Assembly (NCBI GenBank): GCA_963824345.1
Contig: CAWGOZ010000011.1
Span: forward strand, 248,001 to 312,000
Direction of reading: 5' to 3'
Length of the DNA stretch: 64,000 nt
Source: Palsa-89 sp963824345
GTDB taxonomy: Bacteria; Acidobacteriota; Terriglobia; Bryobacterales; Bryobacteraceae
Positions 17,682-25,869 of the stretch are shown here, one piece after another (positions within the stretch are counted from its first letter, which is position 1; every line of letters begins with the position of its first letter). Below the pieces are notes generated by a model. That model did no database searches. It worked only from the letters and a program-made list of their open reading frames with translations, and was not told the origin of the DNA. Made by a program: the position numbers and the translations under genes.

Positions 17682-19157
17682 ATGTTCATGCGCCTGAAGG
17701 GATTTTGCATAGCTGCAACGCTGGCGACTGCTAGCTTTGGGGCGGCCACCGGCGACACTCGATTGGCCGATGCGGCGATGCAACAGGACTCGCAAGCCGT
17801 GCGGGCCCTCTTAAAGCTGCATGCAGATCCGAACGTCGCGCAACCCGATGGCACGACAGCTCTGCATTGGGCGGCTCGTTGGGATGATGTCGCAATGGCC
17901 GCGGAACTGATTCGCGCGGGCGCAAACGCGAAGCCTGCGAACCGTTTTGGGGCTACGCCGCTTTCGCTGGCGGCAACCAACGGCAGCGCAGCCATGATCG
18001 AGGAATTGTTGAAAGCCGGCGAAGATCCCAATGCGGTGGTTTCCGAGATGGGCGATACGGCTTTGATGCTGGCCGCGCGCACCGGCAAGCCGGAAGCTCT
18101 CAAGGTGCTTCTGGATCGCGGCTCCGATCCTAACAAGACCAACTCGGAGGGGCAGACCGCTCTGATGTGGGCGGTAGCGGAAAAGAATGCGGCCGCCGCG
18201 AAGATTTTGATCGAACGGGGAGCGGAAGTAAATGCGCAAACGCACGCGCTGCCCCCGCCGACCATGTTCCAAACTATTTTCTCGGCTCCGTTTCCGGCCG
18301 GCGGAATGACAGCGCTGCTGTATGCCGCGCGGCAGAACGATCTGGAATCGGCGCGGATATTGATTGCCGCGGGCGCGAACGTGAAACAGAACTCGGCGGA
18401 TGGCAGCAGCCCGTTATTGGTGGCGGCTTTCAATGAGCATTACGCGCTGGCGAAGTTTTTGCTGGAGCATGGCGCGGATCCCAACGCCGTCGACGATAAA
18501 GGACGCGGTCCTTTGTACGCGGCCATCGACATGCGAAATCTGGAATGGTCCACGCGCCCGGCGCCACCTGAGAAGGACACGCTCAGCGATTTGGAACTGA
18601 TCCAGGCGCTGCTGGATCATGGGGCCAATCCGAACGCGCGTCTGACCAAGAAAATCCCGCTGCGCGGCCAGCCCTCGTTCGACGGACGCTGGGCCAATGC
18701 GATTGGAGCAACGCCCTTGTGGCGCGCGGCGCAGTCGGACGATGTTACGGTGATGCGCTTATTGAAGGAGCACGGAGCCGATCCGCTGATCGCAACCAAC
18801 GATCACACCACGGTGTTGATGGTGGCGGCGGGTGTGGGCTGGTCCGACGGGCAGAGCCACGGATCTCAGGCCGATGCTCCGGAAGCGCTGAAGCTTTGCT
18901 TGGAATGGGGCGACGATGTGAACGCGGTGAACGACGCAGGCTATACGGCGCTGCACGGCGCATCCTTCCGGGGGGCCAATGAAGTGGTTCAGTTCCTGGT
19001 GGACCACGGCGCCAGGATGGACGTCAAGAATAAAGAAGGACGCATGCCCGTGAACATGGCTGAGGGAATGCACATCGGTCCGGGCGGTTGGGTGGAGCAC
19101 GACGACACCGTGGCTCTGTTCCACAAATTGATGCTCACAAGCAGCACCCAGAAGTAG
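17682..19157 (+). CDS. Secreted ankyrin-repeat protein
   Basis: A 491-residue protein with an N-terminal signal peptide (FCIAATLATASFGAATG), followed by about ten ankyrin repeats. Typical units are DGTTALHWAARWDDVAMAAEL, EMGDTALMLAARTGKPEALK and GYTALHGASFRGANEVVQFL. A Pro-rich break near residue 190 separates two repeat blocks. Ankyrin arrays mediate protein binding; the partner is unknown. It is transcribed divergently from the DUF1592 gene with a 50-base gap and is followed closely by another secreted protein gene. Confidence 0.9.
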   Translation: MFMRLKGFCIAATLATASFGAATGDTRLADAAMQQDSQAVRALLKLHADPNVAQPDGTTALHWAARWDDVAMAAELIRAGANAKPANRFGATPLSLAATNGSAAMIEELLKAGEDPNAVVSEMGDTALMLAARTGKPEALKVLLDRGSDPNKTNSEGQTALMWAVAEKNAAAAKILIERGAEVNAQTHALPPPTMFQTIFSAPFPAGGMTALLYAARQNDLESARILIAAGANVKQNSADGSSPLLVAAFNEHYALAKFLLEHGADPNAVDDKGRGPLYAAIDMRNLEWSTRPAPPEKDTLSDLELIQALLDHGANPNARLTKKIPLRGQPSFDGRWANAIGATPLWRAAQSDDVTVMRLLKEHGADPLIATNDHTTVLMVAAGVGWSDGQSHGSQADAPEALKLCLEWGDDVNAVNDAGYTALHGASFRGANEVVQFLVDHGARMDVKNKEGRMPVNMAEGMHIGPGGWVEHDDTVALFHKLMLTSSTQK

Positions 19158-19172
19158 TAATGTAGTTTGAAA

Positions 19173-19880
19173 ATGCGGACTGCCTGGGTCGCTTTGGTTG
19201 GCATCGCGCTCGCGGGGATGGGGGCTTTCGCTCAAGGAAAACCCGACCTGTCCGGATACTGGAACCTTCCCTACACGCCGAACATGGCCAAGGAAATCGG
19301 CGAGCTTCCGTTCACGCCCGCGGGCAAGGCAGTGTACGAAAAAATCAACACGATGTACGATCCCACCGGCTTTTGCCTTTTTCCGGGCGTTCCGCGCATC
19401 ACCAATTCGCCCTTTCCCATGCGCGTGGTGCAAACGAGGGAGTCGGTCGTATTTTTATACGAGTACATGACGACGTTCCGAGCAGTCCCTCTGGACGTGC
19501 CGGAACACTCGAAAAATCTGGATCCAACCTTCATGGGCGAATCCATCGGGAATTGGGACGGGGACACGCTGGTGGTGGACGCGGTGGGGTTCAACGATCG
19601 GACCTGGCTGGATACGGCTGGGCATCCGCACAGCGACGTTTTACACGTGACGGAGCGGTACCGGCTGACCGACGCCAATCACATTGCGTACGAAGTGACA
19701 GTGGACGACGCCAAGATGTACACGCGGCCCTGGAGCAATCATCGCGTGCTCACCCGCCTGAAGCCCGGCGATCGGCTGATGGAATATTCCTGCGACGAAA
19801 ACAATCGGGATCGAGACCAAGGTCACTTGCGGCCGGGCGCGACGGTGGTTCCTTTCAATCCGCCGGTCAGCCAGCGTTAA
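19173..19880 (+). CDS. Secreted protein of unknown function
   Basis: A 235-residue exported protein: signal peptide MRTAWVALVGIALAGMGAFA, then QGKPDLSGYWNLPYTPNMAKE. A later segment, ESIGNWDGDTLVVDAVGFND then RTWLDTAGHPHSDVLHVTER, is widely shared among uncharacterised secreted proteins of Acidobacteria and Proteobacteria. No catalytic motif was recognised. The ATG at 19173 is preferred to a TTG two codons earlier. It sits between the ankyrin gene and the thiolase operon, with 15-base gaps on either side, so it may belong to the same transcript. Confidence 0.75.
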   Translation: MRTAWVALVGIALAGMGAFAQGKPDLSGYWNLPYTPNMAKEIGELPFTPAGKAVYEKINTMYDPTGFCLFPGVPRITNSPFPMRVVQTRESVVFLYEYMTTFRAVPLDVPEHSKNLDPTFMGESIGNWDGDTLVVDAVGFNDRTWLDTAGHPHSDVLHVTERYRLTDANHIAYEVTVDDAKMYTRPWSNHRVLTRLKPGDRLMEYSCDENNRDRDQGHLRPGATVVPFNPPVSQR

Positions 19881-19894
19881 GATATCCTGAAAAT

Positions 19895-21055
19895 ATGAGA
19901 CCAGTAGCCGTAGCCGGCATCGGGAAGACCGCGTTTGGCGCGTTCCCGGATCGCGATCTCCGTTCGCTCGCAGTAGAGGCCGGTCAAAAAGCGTTGGAGA
20001 ACGGACGCGCGAACGCATTCCAGGTGGAGGCGTTCTATCTCGGCAATTTCGCCGGACCATCGTTTACCGGACAGAATCATCTGGCGCCCTACATTTCAAC
20101 CGCGATCGGGATCACCGGCGTGCCGGCGACGCGTTTTGAAGCTGCCTGCGCATCCAGTGGATCGGCTTTCTTTCATGCCGTGTCGGCGGTTGCGGCGGGC
20201 CTCTACGACGTCGTGCTGGTGGTGGGCGTCGAAAAGATGACTTCGCAGCTTACGCCGAAGGTGACTGAAATTCTGGCCGGCGCGGGAGACGGTTGCGGAG
20301 AAGTGCGCGCGGGAGCGACCTTCCCTGCGCTGTTCGCGATGATCGCGCGGCGTCACATGTATCAGTACGGAACCACGCGCGAGCAACTGGCGGCGGTGGC
20401 CGTGAAGAACCATCAGAACGGCGCGAAGAATCCGCTGGCCCACATGCGTAAGGTGATCACGATGGAGCAGGCGCTGGCCGGTAAGCCGATTGCCGAGCCG
20501 CTGACGGTGTACGATTGTTCGCTCATCAGCGATGGCGCAGCCGCGGTCCTGATTACGCCGCTGGAGCGGGCGTCGGAGTTTACCGACAAACCGGTGCGCA
20601 TCCTGGGCATCGCGCAGACCTCCGATCACGTCGCTCTCGATGAAAAGGACGACATCACCACCTTCCGCGCGGTGCAGACGTCAGCCGCGAAGGCCTACAA
20701 AATGGCGGGCGTGCAGGCCGCTGACATTCAATTCGCCGAGGTACACGACTGCTTTACCATCGCCGAGATCATTGCCATCGAAGACCTGGGCTTTGTGCCG
20801 AAGGGCCAAGGCGGTCCTTTTAGTTTGGCGGGCGGCACCTGCCTGCACGGGGAGCGTCCCGTGAACGCCAGCGGCGGTTTGAAATCGAAAGGGCATCCGG
20901 TGGGCGCCACCGGCACGGGGCAAATTTGCGATGTCGTGGAGCAGATTCGCGGACAGGCCGGCGAGCGGCAGGTAAAGCGAAACTCGCTCGGGCTGGCGCA
21001 GAATCTAGGCGGATCGGGTGCTACCAGCGTGATCACCATCCTGGGGGCGGCATGA
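19895..21055 (+). CDS. Thiolase family protein (SCP-x/archaeal type)
   Basis: A 386-residue thiolase starting MRPVAVAGIGKTAFGAFPDR. The nucleophilic Cys is C85 in FEAACASSGSAF, and the C-terminal NASGGLKSKGHPVGATGTGQ motif carries the catalytic His. The HDCF motif of the SCP2/archaeal thiolase subgroup is present (EVHDCFTIAEI). Members cleave or condense acyl-CoA, often in complex with a DUF35 OB-fold protein. The next gene encodes a small OB-fold protein with a four-base overlap, which supports such a complex. An upstream extension in the same frame is noncoding overlap with the preceding gene. Confidence 0.9.
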   Translation: MRPVAVAGIGKTAFGAFPDRDLRSLAVEAGQKALENGRANAFQVEAFYLGNFAGPSFTGQNHLAPYISTAIGITGVPATRFEAACASSGSAFFHAVSAVAAGLYDVVLVVGVEKMTSQLTPKVTEILAGAGDGCGEVRAGATFPALFAMIARRHMYQYGTTREQLAAVAVKNHQNGAKNPLAHMRKVITMEQALAGKPIAEPLTVYDCSLISDGAAAVLITPLERASEFTDKPVRILGIAQTSDHVALDEKDDITTFRAVQTSAAKAYKMAGVQAADIQFAEVHDCFTIAEIIAIEDLGFVPKGQGGPFSLAGGTCLHGERPVNASGGLKSKGHPVGATGTGQICDVVEQIRGQAGERQVKRNSLGLAQNLGGSGATSVITILGAA

Positions 21056-21270
21056 CCGATTTAGGCTCAGGCACCATTTATACCGAAACCGTGGTTTATT
21101 CTCCGCCGGAGGCGTACGTCAACGACGTGCCATATCAACTGGCGATCATCGAGCTGGCGGGTGGAAGGCGCTTAACGGGCCGAATTGACGGCGAGCGCGT
21201 ACAGATCGGCGATCGCGTGCAGTTCGCGGAGTTTCGCAACAACGTCCCGTTTTTTCACAAACAATCATGA
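21052..21270 (+). CDS. Small OB-fold (DUF35-like) thiolase partner
   Basis: A 72-residue protein (start MTDLGSGTIYTETVVYSPPE) corresponding to the OB-fold half of DUF35 proteins (VPYQLAIIELAGGRRLTGRI, then DGERVQIGDRVQF). The N-terminal zinc ribbon usually present is absent: there are no Cys pairs. Such proteins partner SCP-x-type thiolases. Overlaps of four bases on both sides tie it to the thiolase and the aminotransferase. Confidence 0.75.
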   Translation: MTDLGSGTIYTETVVYSPPEAYVNDVPYQLAIIELAGGRRLTGRIDGERVQIGDRVQFAEFRNNVPFFHKQS

Positions 21271-22427
21271 AACTAGCCGAGCGGATGAGCCGCATAGGCG
21301 TGGAAACCGCCTTCGAAGTGTTGGTACGCGCTCGCGCGCTGGAAGCCCAGGGGCGCGACATCATACACCTGGAGATCGGCGAGCCCGATTTCGATACCCC
21401 GCGCCACATTGTGGAGGCGGGCAAGCAGGCGCTGGATCAGGGCTGGACGCATTACGGCCCAACACAAGGTCTGCCGGAATTGCGCGAGGCCATCGCATCC
21501 TATATTTGCCGGACGCGCGGGATTCGGGTGGGCGCGGAGCACGTGTGCGTGGTGCCGGGCGGGAAGCCGATCATCTTTTTTCCGCTGATGGCGCTGTTGG
21601 AACCCGGTGACGAGGCGATCTATCCGAACCCGGGCTTTCCGATTTACGAATCGATGATCAATTTTCTGGGCGCTAAGCCGGTGCCCATTCCGCTAGTAGA
21701 AGAGCGCGGGTTTTCGTTCGATCTGAACGTGCTCAAGGATAGCCTGTCGCCCAAGACCAAGCTGCTGATTCTCAATTCGCCGCACAATCCCACGGGCGGC
21801 GTGATTCCGGCCGACGACGTGCGCGCTATCGCCGATCTGGTGCGCGATCGCGATCTGGTGATTCTCTCGGACGAAATCTACTCGCGTATTTATTTTGACG
21901 AGGAGCCGCTGTCCATCACTACTCTGCCCGGCATGCTGGAGAAGACGATTATTCTGGATGGATTTTCCAAGACCTATGCGATGACGGGCTGGCGCATGGG
22001 CTATGGCGTGATGCCGGCGTGGCTGGTGGATCCGGTGAACAAGCTAATGGTGAATTCGAATTCGTGTACGGCGAGTTTCACGCAGCGGGCCGGGATTGCG
22101 GCGCTGAACGGGCCGCAGGACGACGTCACCAAAATGGTGGCAGAGTTTCGCCGCCGGCGCGATGCCTTCTGCGCGGCATTGAATACGCTGCCAGGCTTCC
22201 GCTGCGCCATTCCGGGCGGGGCCTTTTACGCTTTCCCCAATATCGAAGGAACCGGGCGGAAATCCAAAGAACTGGCGGATGCTCTGCTGCAGCAAGCGGG
22301 CGTCGCTTGCCTAAGCGGCACTGCGTTTGGCGCGTACGGCGACGGCTATTTGCGGTTCAGCATCGCGAATTCGTATGAGAAGCTGATGGAAGCGGTGGAG
22401 CGGATCCGGAAGTTTCTCGGCAATTAA
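21267..22427 (+). CDS. PLP-dependent aminotransferase, class I/II
   Basis: A 386-residue fold-type I aminotransferase of the AspC/alanine group. The PLP-binding lysine is K235 in GFSKTYAMTGWRMGYG. Also seen are the N-terminal LEIGEPDFDTPRHIVEA with YGPTQGLPELREAIA, and NSPHNPTGGV (cofactor-contacting Asn). The substrate is probably an amino acid such as aspartate or an aromatic or branched-chain type; it cannot be fixed from sequence. It is translationally coupled to the thiolase and OB-fold genes. Confidence 0.9.
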   Translation: MKLAERMSRIGVETAFEVLVRARALEAQGRDIIHLEIGEPDFDTPRHIVEAGKQALDQGWTHYGPTQGLPELREAIASYICRTRGIRVGAEHVCVVPGGKPIIFFPLMALLEPGDEAIYPNPGFPIYESMINFLGAKPVPIPLVEERGFSFDLNVLKDSLSPKTKLLILNSPHNPTGGVIPADDVRAIADLVRDRDLVILSDEIYSRIYFDEEPLSITTLPGMLEKTIILDGFSKTYAMTGWRMGYGVMPAWLVDPVNKLMVNSNSCTASFTQRAGIAALNGPQDDVTKMVAEFRRRRDAFCAALNTLPGFRCAIPGGAFYAFPNIEGTGRKSKELADALLQQAGVACLSGTAFGAYGDGYLRFSIANSYEKLMEAVERIRKFLGN

Positions 22428-22807
22428 GCCGATTTAGCGGTTAACTGAAGGCATGCTGGTGCGAGAGCATATTGCGACCGGCGCCATATGACGCGTGGAA
22501 GGAACAACGCGACCAAAGAGCCGAGGCCGAGCGGAAACTGGTCTTAGCTACTCAGACCGGCCCTGAGGTCTGGCTTGCCTTCGAAAGCTCACCGTCATAC
22601 GTTGGGTTCACCGTTGAAAACAGAAGTCCCAACTGTGACGCGATGCACATCTGCGTCGACCCGTCTGAAACGAACAGTTACCGTGCCACGCCAAGCGCGC
22701 TGCCCTTACTACGACACGGAGATACTCATGGGGGAATCGCTTTGTGCGACGAGTAACGGTTGACGCCAATAGGCTAGGGCTCGCGCTGGACAAATTGCCG
22801 CAACTCG
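22428..22807. other. Gap with no supported gene
   Basis: 380 bases between the aminotransferase and the toxin cassette. Several short frames are open on both strands, the longest 94 codons on the plus strand from a TTG at 22472 (DAWKEQRDQRAEAERKLVLA). None has a ribosome-binding site or recognisable family. No hairpin-plus-T terminator, tRNA or repeat was seen. It may hold decayed sequence. Confidence 0.4.
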
Positions 22808-23116
22808 TCAACCACGCGATTGAACGCGATTGTCAGGAAGGGTCTCTTGAACGAATCGGAGGACTTCTCCGCGACCAGACGAGGCGGGACGGAACAGAAC
22901 GATTCCAGGATACTGCGCCGGCGGGAAGAAACGGATATCAGCGATGCCCTTGTCCATGCTTAGAGGAATACGATCCTCGGTTTGAACTCGATCCAGGATT
23001 GTCAGATCGTTGGCGCCGCTTAATCCCTCGCTCTGAACGGAATCGATCTCGTGGCCTGCGTCTCGGAACGCGTCCGCGATTTCAAGCGGGAGATTCTCGT
23101 CCAACTTGAACTTCAT
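22808..23116 (-). CDS. DUF5615 PIN-like toxin
   Basis: A 102-residue protein of the DUF5615 PIN-like family: FKLDENLPLEIADAFRDAGH at the N-terminus, EGLSGANDLTIL, then MDKGIADIRFF where family members carry the second acidic cluster (TxDxDF-like). These are the toxin partners of DUF433 antitoxins. The C-terminus is a little shorter than usual. The four-base overlap with the upstream DUF433 gene supports the pair. Confidence 0.85.
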   Translation of the reverse strand: MKFKLDENLPLEIADAFRDAGHEIDSVQSEGLSGANDLTILDRVQTEDRIPLSMDKGIADIRFFPPAQYPGIVLFRPASSGRGEVLRFVQETLPDNRVQSRG

Positions 23117-23349
23117 TCCGCGCGTAACGGTAGGAGGGTCTCTTCGTGCGCAAGCTCAGCGGCATAGGCCAGCGCAGCCCGGATGTGATCTGGTTTTAAC
23201 GTGGGGTAGCTGCGCAGGATTTCCATTTGCGTAGCGCCCTCAGCCAGGCTATCCAAGATGTTGGTTAGCAGCACGCGGGTACCCTTGGCACACAGTTGCC
23301 CCGCACAGACGTTGGAATCGCTGCTCAAATACTGGCGCCAGTCGGTCAC
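23113..23349 (-). CDS. DUF433 antitoxin
   Basis: A 78-residue DUF433 protein, start GTG at 23347-23349. The conserved elements are the GTRVLLTNILDSLAEGATQMEIL helix-turn-helix-like core and LRSYPTLKPDHIRAALAYA. DUF433 proteins are antitoxins for DUF5615 toxins; this one overlaps its toxin by four bases and precedes it. A small inverted repeat, TACCTTGGTA, lies about 10 bases upstream and could be an operator. Confidence 0.88.
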   Translation of the reverse strand: MTDWRQYLSSDSNVCAGQLCAKGTRVLLTNILDSLAEGATQMEILRSYPTLKPDHIRAALAYAAELAHEETLLPLRAE

Positions 23350-23370
23350 AATTCAATAGTACCAAGGTAA

Positions 23371-23404
23371 AATGAAAACCCGACCCGGAGGCTCCGGATC
23401 GGGT
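23371..23404 (-). terminator. Intrinsic terminator of the YdcH-like gene
   Basis: On the minus strand, 25 bases after the YdcH-like stop, an ACCCGA/TCGGGT outer stem and a CCGGA/TCCGG inner stem (single mismatch between) close a three-base loop at 23378-23404. A T-rich run, TTTTCATTTT, follows. This is a classic rho-independent terminator and separates the YdcH-like gene from the DUF433 cassette downstream. Confidence 0.8.
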
Positions 23405-23428
23405 CACGAACTACTCACGCACTTGATG

Positions 23429-23662
23429 TCAGGCTACGTGCTGCGCACGGTGACGGCTAATGATCGCGTTCATCTGATCTTTCAACTGCAGTTTCACCTT
23501 CTTGAGCCGGTGCTCCTCCACTTCCTCCGCGGTGGTCAGATGGGATTTGGCTTCGAGCGCTTCCAACTGTTGATGATAGGTGGCATGCTGCTCGGCCAAA
23601 TGCCGAAACTCCGCGTCGGTTTGCATCAAGTGCGTCTTCAATTCTTCTTGCGTGTTCTCCAT
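23429..23662 (-). CDS. YdcH/DUF465 family protein
   Basis: A 77-residue helical protein starting MENTQEELKTHLMQTDAEF and ending KVKLQLKDQMNAIISRHR, which matches the DUF465/YdcH pattern (a helical hairpin with HHxLExxI-like spacing and a C-terminal Lys-rich LKDQM helix). The ATG at 23660-23662 has an AAGGAGA ribosome-binding site; longer starts upstream lack one. Function is unknown; members are small cytosolic coiled-coil proteins. Followed by a strong terminator. Confidence 0.85.
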   Translation of the reverse strand: MENTQEELKTHLMQTDAEFRHLAEQHATYHQQLEALEAKSHLTTAEEVEEHRLKKVKLQLKDQMNAIISRHRAQHVA

Positions 23663-23789
23663 CAGGGTTCTATCTCCTTTGTGAGGTTGCCACGCCGAGT
23701 CGGTAGGATTGATTTGCTCGGTGGGTAGTGAATGAGTTGTCGCATTCATCGCGCGGGGGTCACCGATGGCCACCGCATATGTGACAGTA

Positions 23790-25856
23790 TCATGAAAGAA
23801 TCCTCATGACAATCCCCGTTTCGGGTGGATTTTCATAGTACCCGGGGCGCTCGCCAACCGCCTGGAACCCCAGGCCTTCATACAGCCGTTGAGCGGCCAC
23901 GTTGGACTGGCGAACCTCCAGAAAATGGACTCCGGGATGGCGCGAAAGCTCCGCGCGGAGCAGTTCCGTGGCCACATGCAGCCGGCGGAACTCCGGGTGC
24001 ACCGCGATATTCAAAATCTCCCGTTCCATTTCGGCCACGGCGCGGGAGACCAGGAATCCGGCGATCCGGCGATCGAGCAGAGCCACCTGACAATCGAAGG
24101 TCAAGTAGTCTCGCGAGAGCCACTGCGACGACTCGGGAGCGGTCTGCTGGATCGCGGTGAGTTCAGCAACGTCGCTCTCGGTGGCGGGACGAAGCTGGAC
24201 GCGCGGCGGCATCAGATCCCGAAGCAGCGCTCGGTGCCGCGCCCCAATTTGGCGCCAGCCGAAGTTTCGCTCGGCGTGGGCCCGGCCGCCCTCGGCGATA
24301 CGCCGGCGCAGATCGTCGTCTTCGAGCAAAGTCCCGACGGCCGAGGCAAAATCTCCGGGCTGGTCGGCGATCCACACATTCACGGCGTGCTCCAGGCCCA
24401 ACCCGGCGCAACCGGACGATGTCGAAACCACGGCGCGATCCATCGCCATCGCTTCCAGAACCTTGAGATTGGTGCCCGCGGATTCGAGCGTGGGGACGAT
24501 GGCGAGGTTCGCTTCCACGTAGAACGGCCGGACGTCGGCGACGAAGTCCAGCAGGCGGATGCGGTCGTCCGGTGGAATCGAGGCCAGCCCGGTGAAGGCC
24601 CGCCAGTAGAGCAGAGGCTCCGGTCCGGCCACTACTGTCAGGGTGATTCCCGTGTATTTCTGGCGCAGAATCGGCCAGATTTGATCGACAAAGAATCGAT
24701 ACGCGACAATGTTCGGAAAATGTCGAAACGACCCGATGAAGAGCAGCCGTTGCCCTGGACGCTCTATTTCCGGAACGAATCGATCGAGGTCCACGCCGTT
24801 GGGAATGACTGCGACGTTGGGCCGGGCCAGCAGCGCGCGATCCTGTTCCGACATGACCACCACCTTGCGATAGCGGCGAATCCACTCAGTCTCGAAGCGC
24901 TTCCATCGCCAATAGTCCCAGCGCTGGGCGATGCCGGGCGAGCGATCGCGAACCTGGCGGTATAGCGCGAACGTGACGTCGTGCTCCACCAGCATGTCTC
25001 CGGCGAACGGGGCGAGCATGGTGTACTCCACTTGGACGGCTTCGATCTTGTACTCGGCCCGAATGCGGGCGAGCGACCGGAACATGGCGGGCGACCGGAA
25101 TTCGTGCACTTCCGGCGGTGCGAGCGTGGACCAGCGCGGCTCGCGATAACGGGGCTTACCGACCAGGATCAGGCGAGCGCAAAGATCCCGGACGGGCTCC
25201 AGATCAGCCGCAGTTTCGCCATCGCTGAAGACAAACAGAAAAATGTCGAACTCGCCGGCCATCTCGCGCAGTAAATTGAAGATCCGCACCGCGCCTCCGT
25301 GCGCGAGCGGGAATGGGAAATAAGGACTCACCACCGCGAGACGGCGGCGGCGCGGCGAGAGGGGCCTTCCTTCGATCTCCTGGACGTTCGAAGGATACAG
25401 GGATCGATCCTTTTTCCAGGGAACCAGCCACTTCGGACGCAGAAAAATGCGATAGATGGAAACGCCGCGGACGAACAGCAAGGATGTGATTGGGGCGCCG
25501 ACGGTCACGTGATGCCGTTCCAGCCGCGCGTTGTAGGCCAGAATTTTCGTTGGCGCGCAAAGAAACGCCGCGCGCCGCAGGGCGGTGTAGCGCGGATCGC
25601 GATCCAACAATAACGCGATCTGCCCGATCCGGTAGCCGCGAAATCGCCGGCGCAGTTGCCGGTAAATTTCGAGAGTCGACTGCGCCCCAAACTCGCCGGA
25701 CTCCACCAGAAAGTGGCGCCGGTCTGGAACCAGGCGCTGGAACTCGGCAAACACGCCCTTCGCCAATTCCGGATCGCCTGAGGCGACCGTCACCACGATC
25801 GCTTCTGGATCTTTGCCGAGCAGCTTAAATATGAATTTTTTGAGCGCTGCCCTCAC
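23790..25856 (-). CDS. Glycosyltransferase fused to RimI-like acetyltransferase
   Basis: A 688-residue protein of three parts. Residues 1-165 are a glycan-enzyme-like N-terminal region (IVVTVASGDPELAKGVFAEF then RGYRIGQIALLLDRD). Residues 172-545 are a GT4-type glycosyltransferase (RLAVVSPYFPFPLAHGGAVR, VAVIPNGVDLDRFVPE, LFIGSFRHFPN, and the donor-binding region VPTLESAGTNLKVLEAMAM). Residues 553-688 are a complete GNAT domain of RimI type (LNIAVHPEFRRLHVATELL and EVRQSNVAAQRLYEGLGFQ). RimI acetylates ribosomal protein S18 N-termini. A fusion to a glycosyltransferase is unexpected, and no stop or frame change separates the parts. Confidence 0.85.
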   Translation of the reverse strand: MRAALKKFIFKLLGKDPEAIVVTVASGDPELAKGVFAEFQRLVPDRRHFLVESGEFGAQSTLEIYRQLRRRFRGYRIGQIALLLDRDPRYTALRRAAFLCAPTKILAYNARLERHHVTVGAPITSLLFVRGVSIYRIFLRPKWLVPWKKDRSLYPSNVQEIEGRPLSPRRRRLAVVSPYFPFPLAHGGAVRIFNLLREMAGEFDIFLFVFSDGETAADLEPVRDLCARLILVGKPRYREPRWSTLAPPEVHEFRSPAMFRSLARIRAEYKIEAVQVEYTMLAPFAGDMLVEHDVTFALYRQVRDRSPGIAQRWDYWRWKRFETEWIRRYRKVVVMSEQDRALLARPNVAVIPNGVDLDRFVPEIERPGQRLLFIGSFRHFPNIVAYRFFVDQIWPILRQKYTGITLTVVAGPEPLLYWRAFTGLASIPPDDRIRLLDFVADVRPFYVEANLAIVPTLESAGTNLKVLEAMAMDRAVVSTSSGCAGLGLEHAVNVWIADQPGDFASAVGTLLEDDDLRRRIAEGGRAHAERNFGWRQIGARHRALLRDLMPPRVQLRPATESDVAELTAIQQTAPESSQWLSRDYLTFDCQVALLDRRIAGFLVSRAVAEMEREILNIAVHPEFRRLHVATELLRAELSRHPGVHFLEVRQSNVAAQRLYEGLGFQAVGERPGYYENPPETGIVMRILS

Positions 25857-25869
25857 CTATGAGCGAACC

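Noticed and set aside
22472..22756. 94-codon frame in the gap after the aminotransferase
   Set aside because: TTG start, no ribosome-binding site, no recognisable family and competing frames on both strands.
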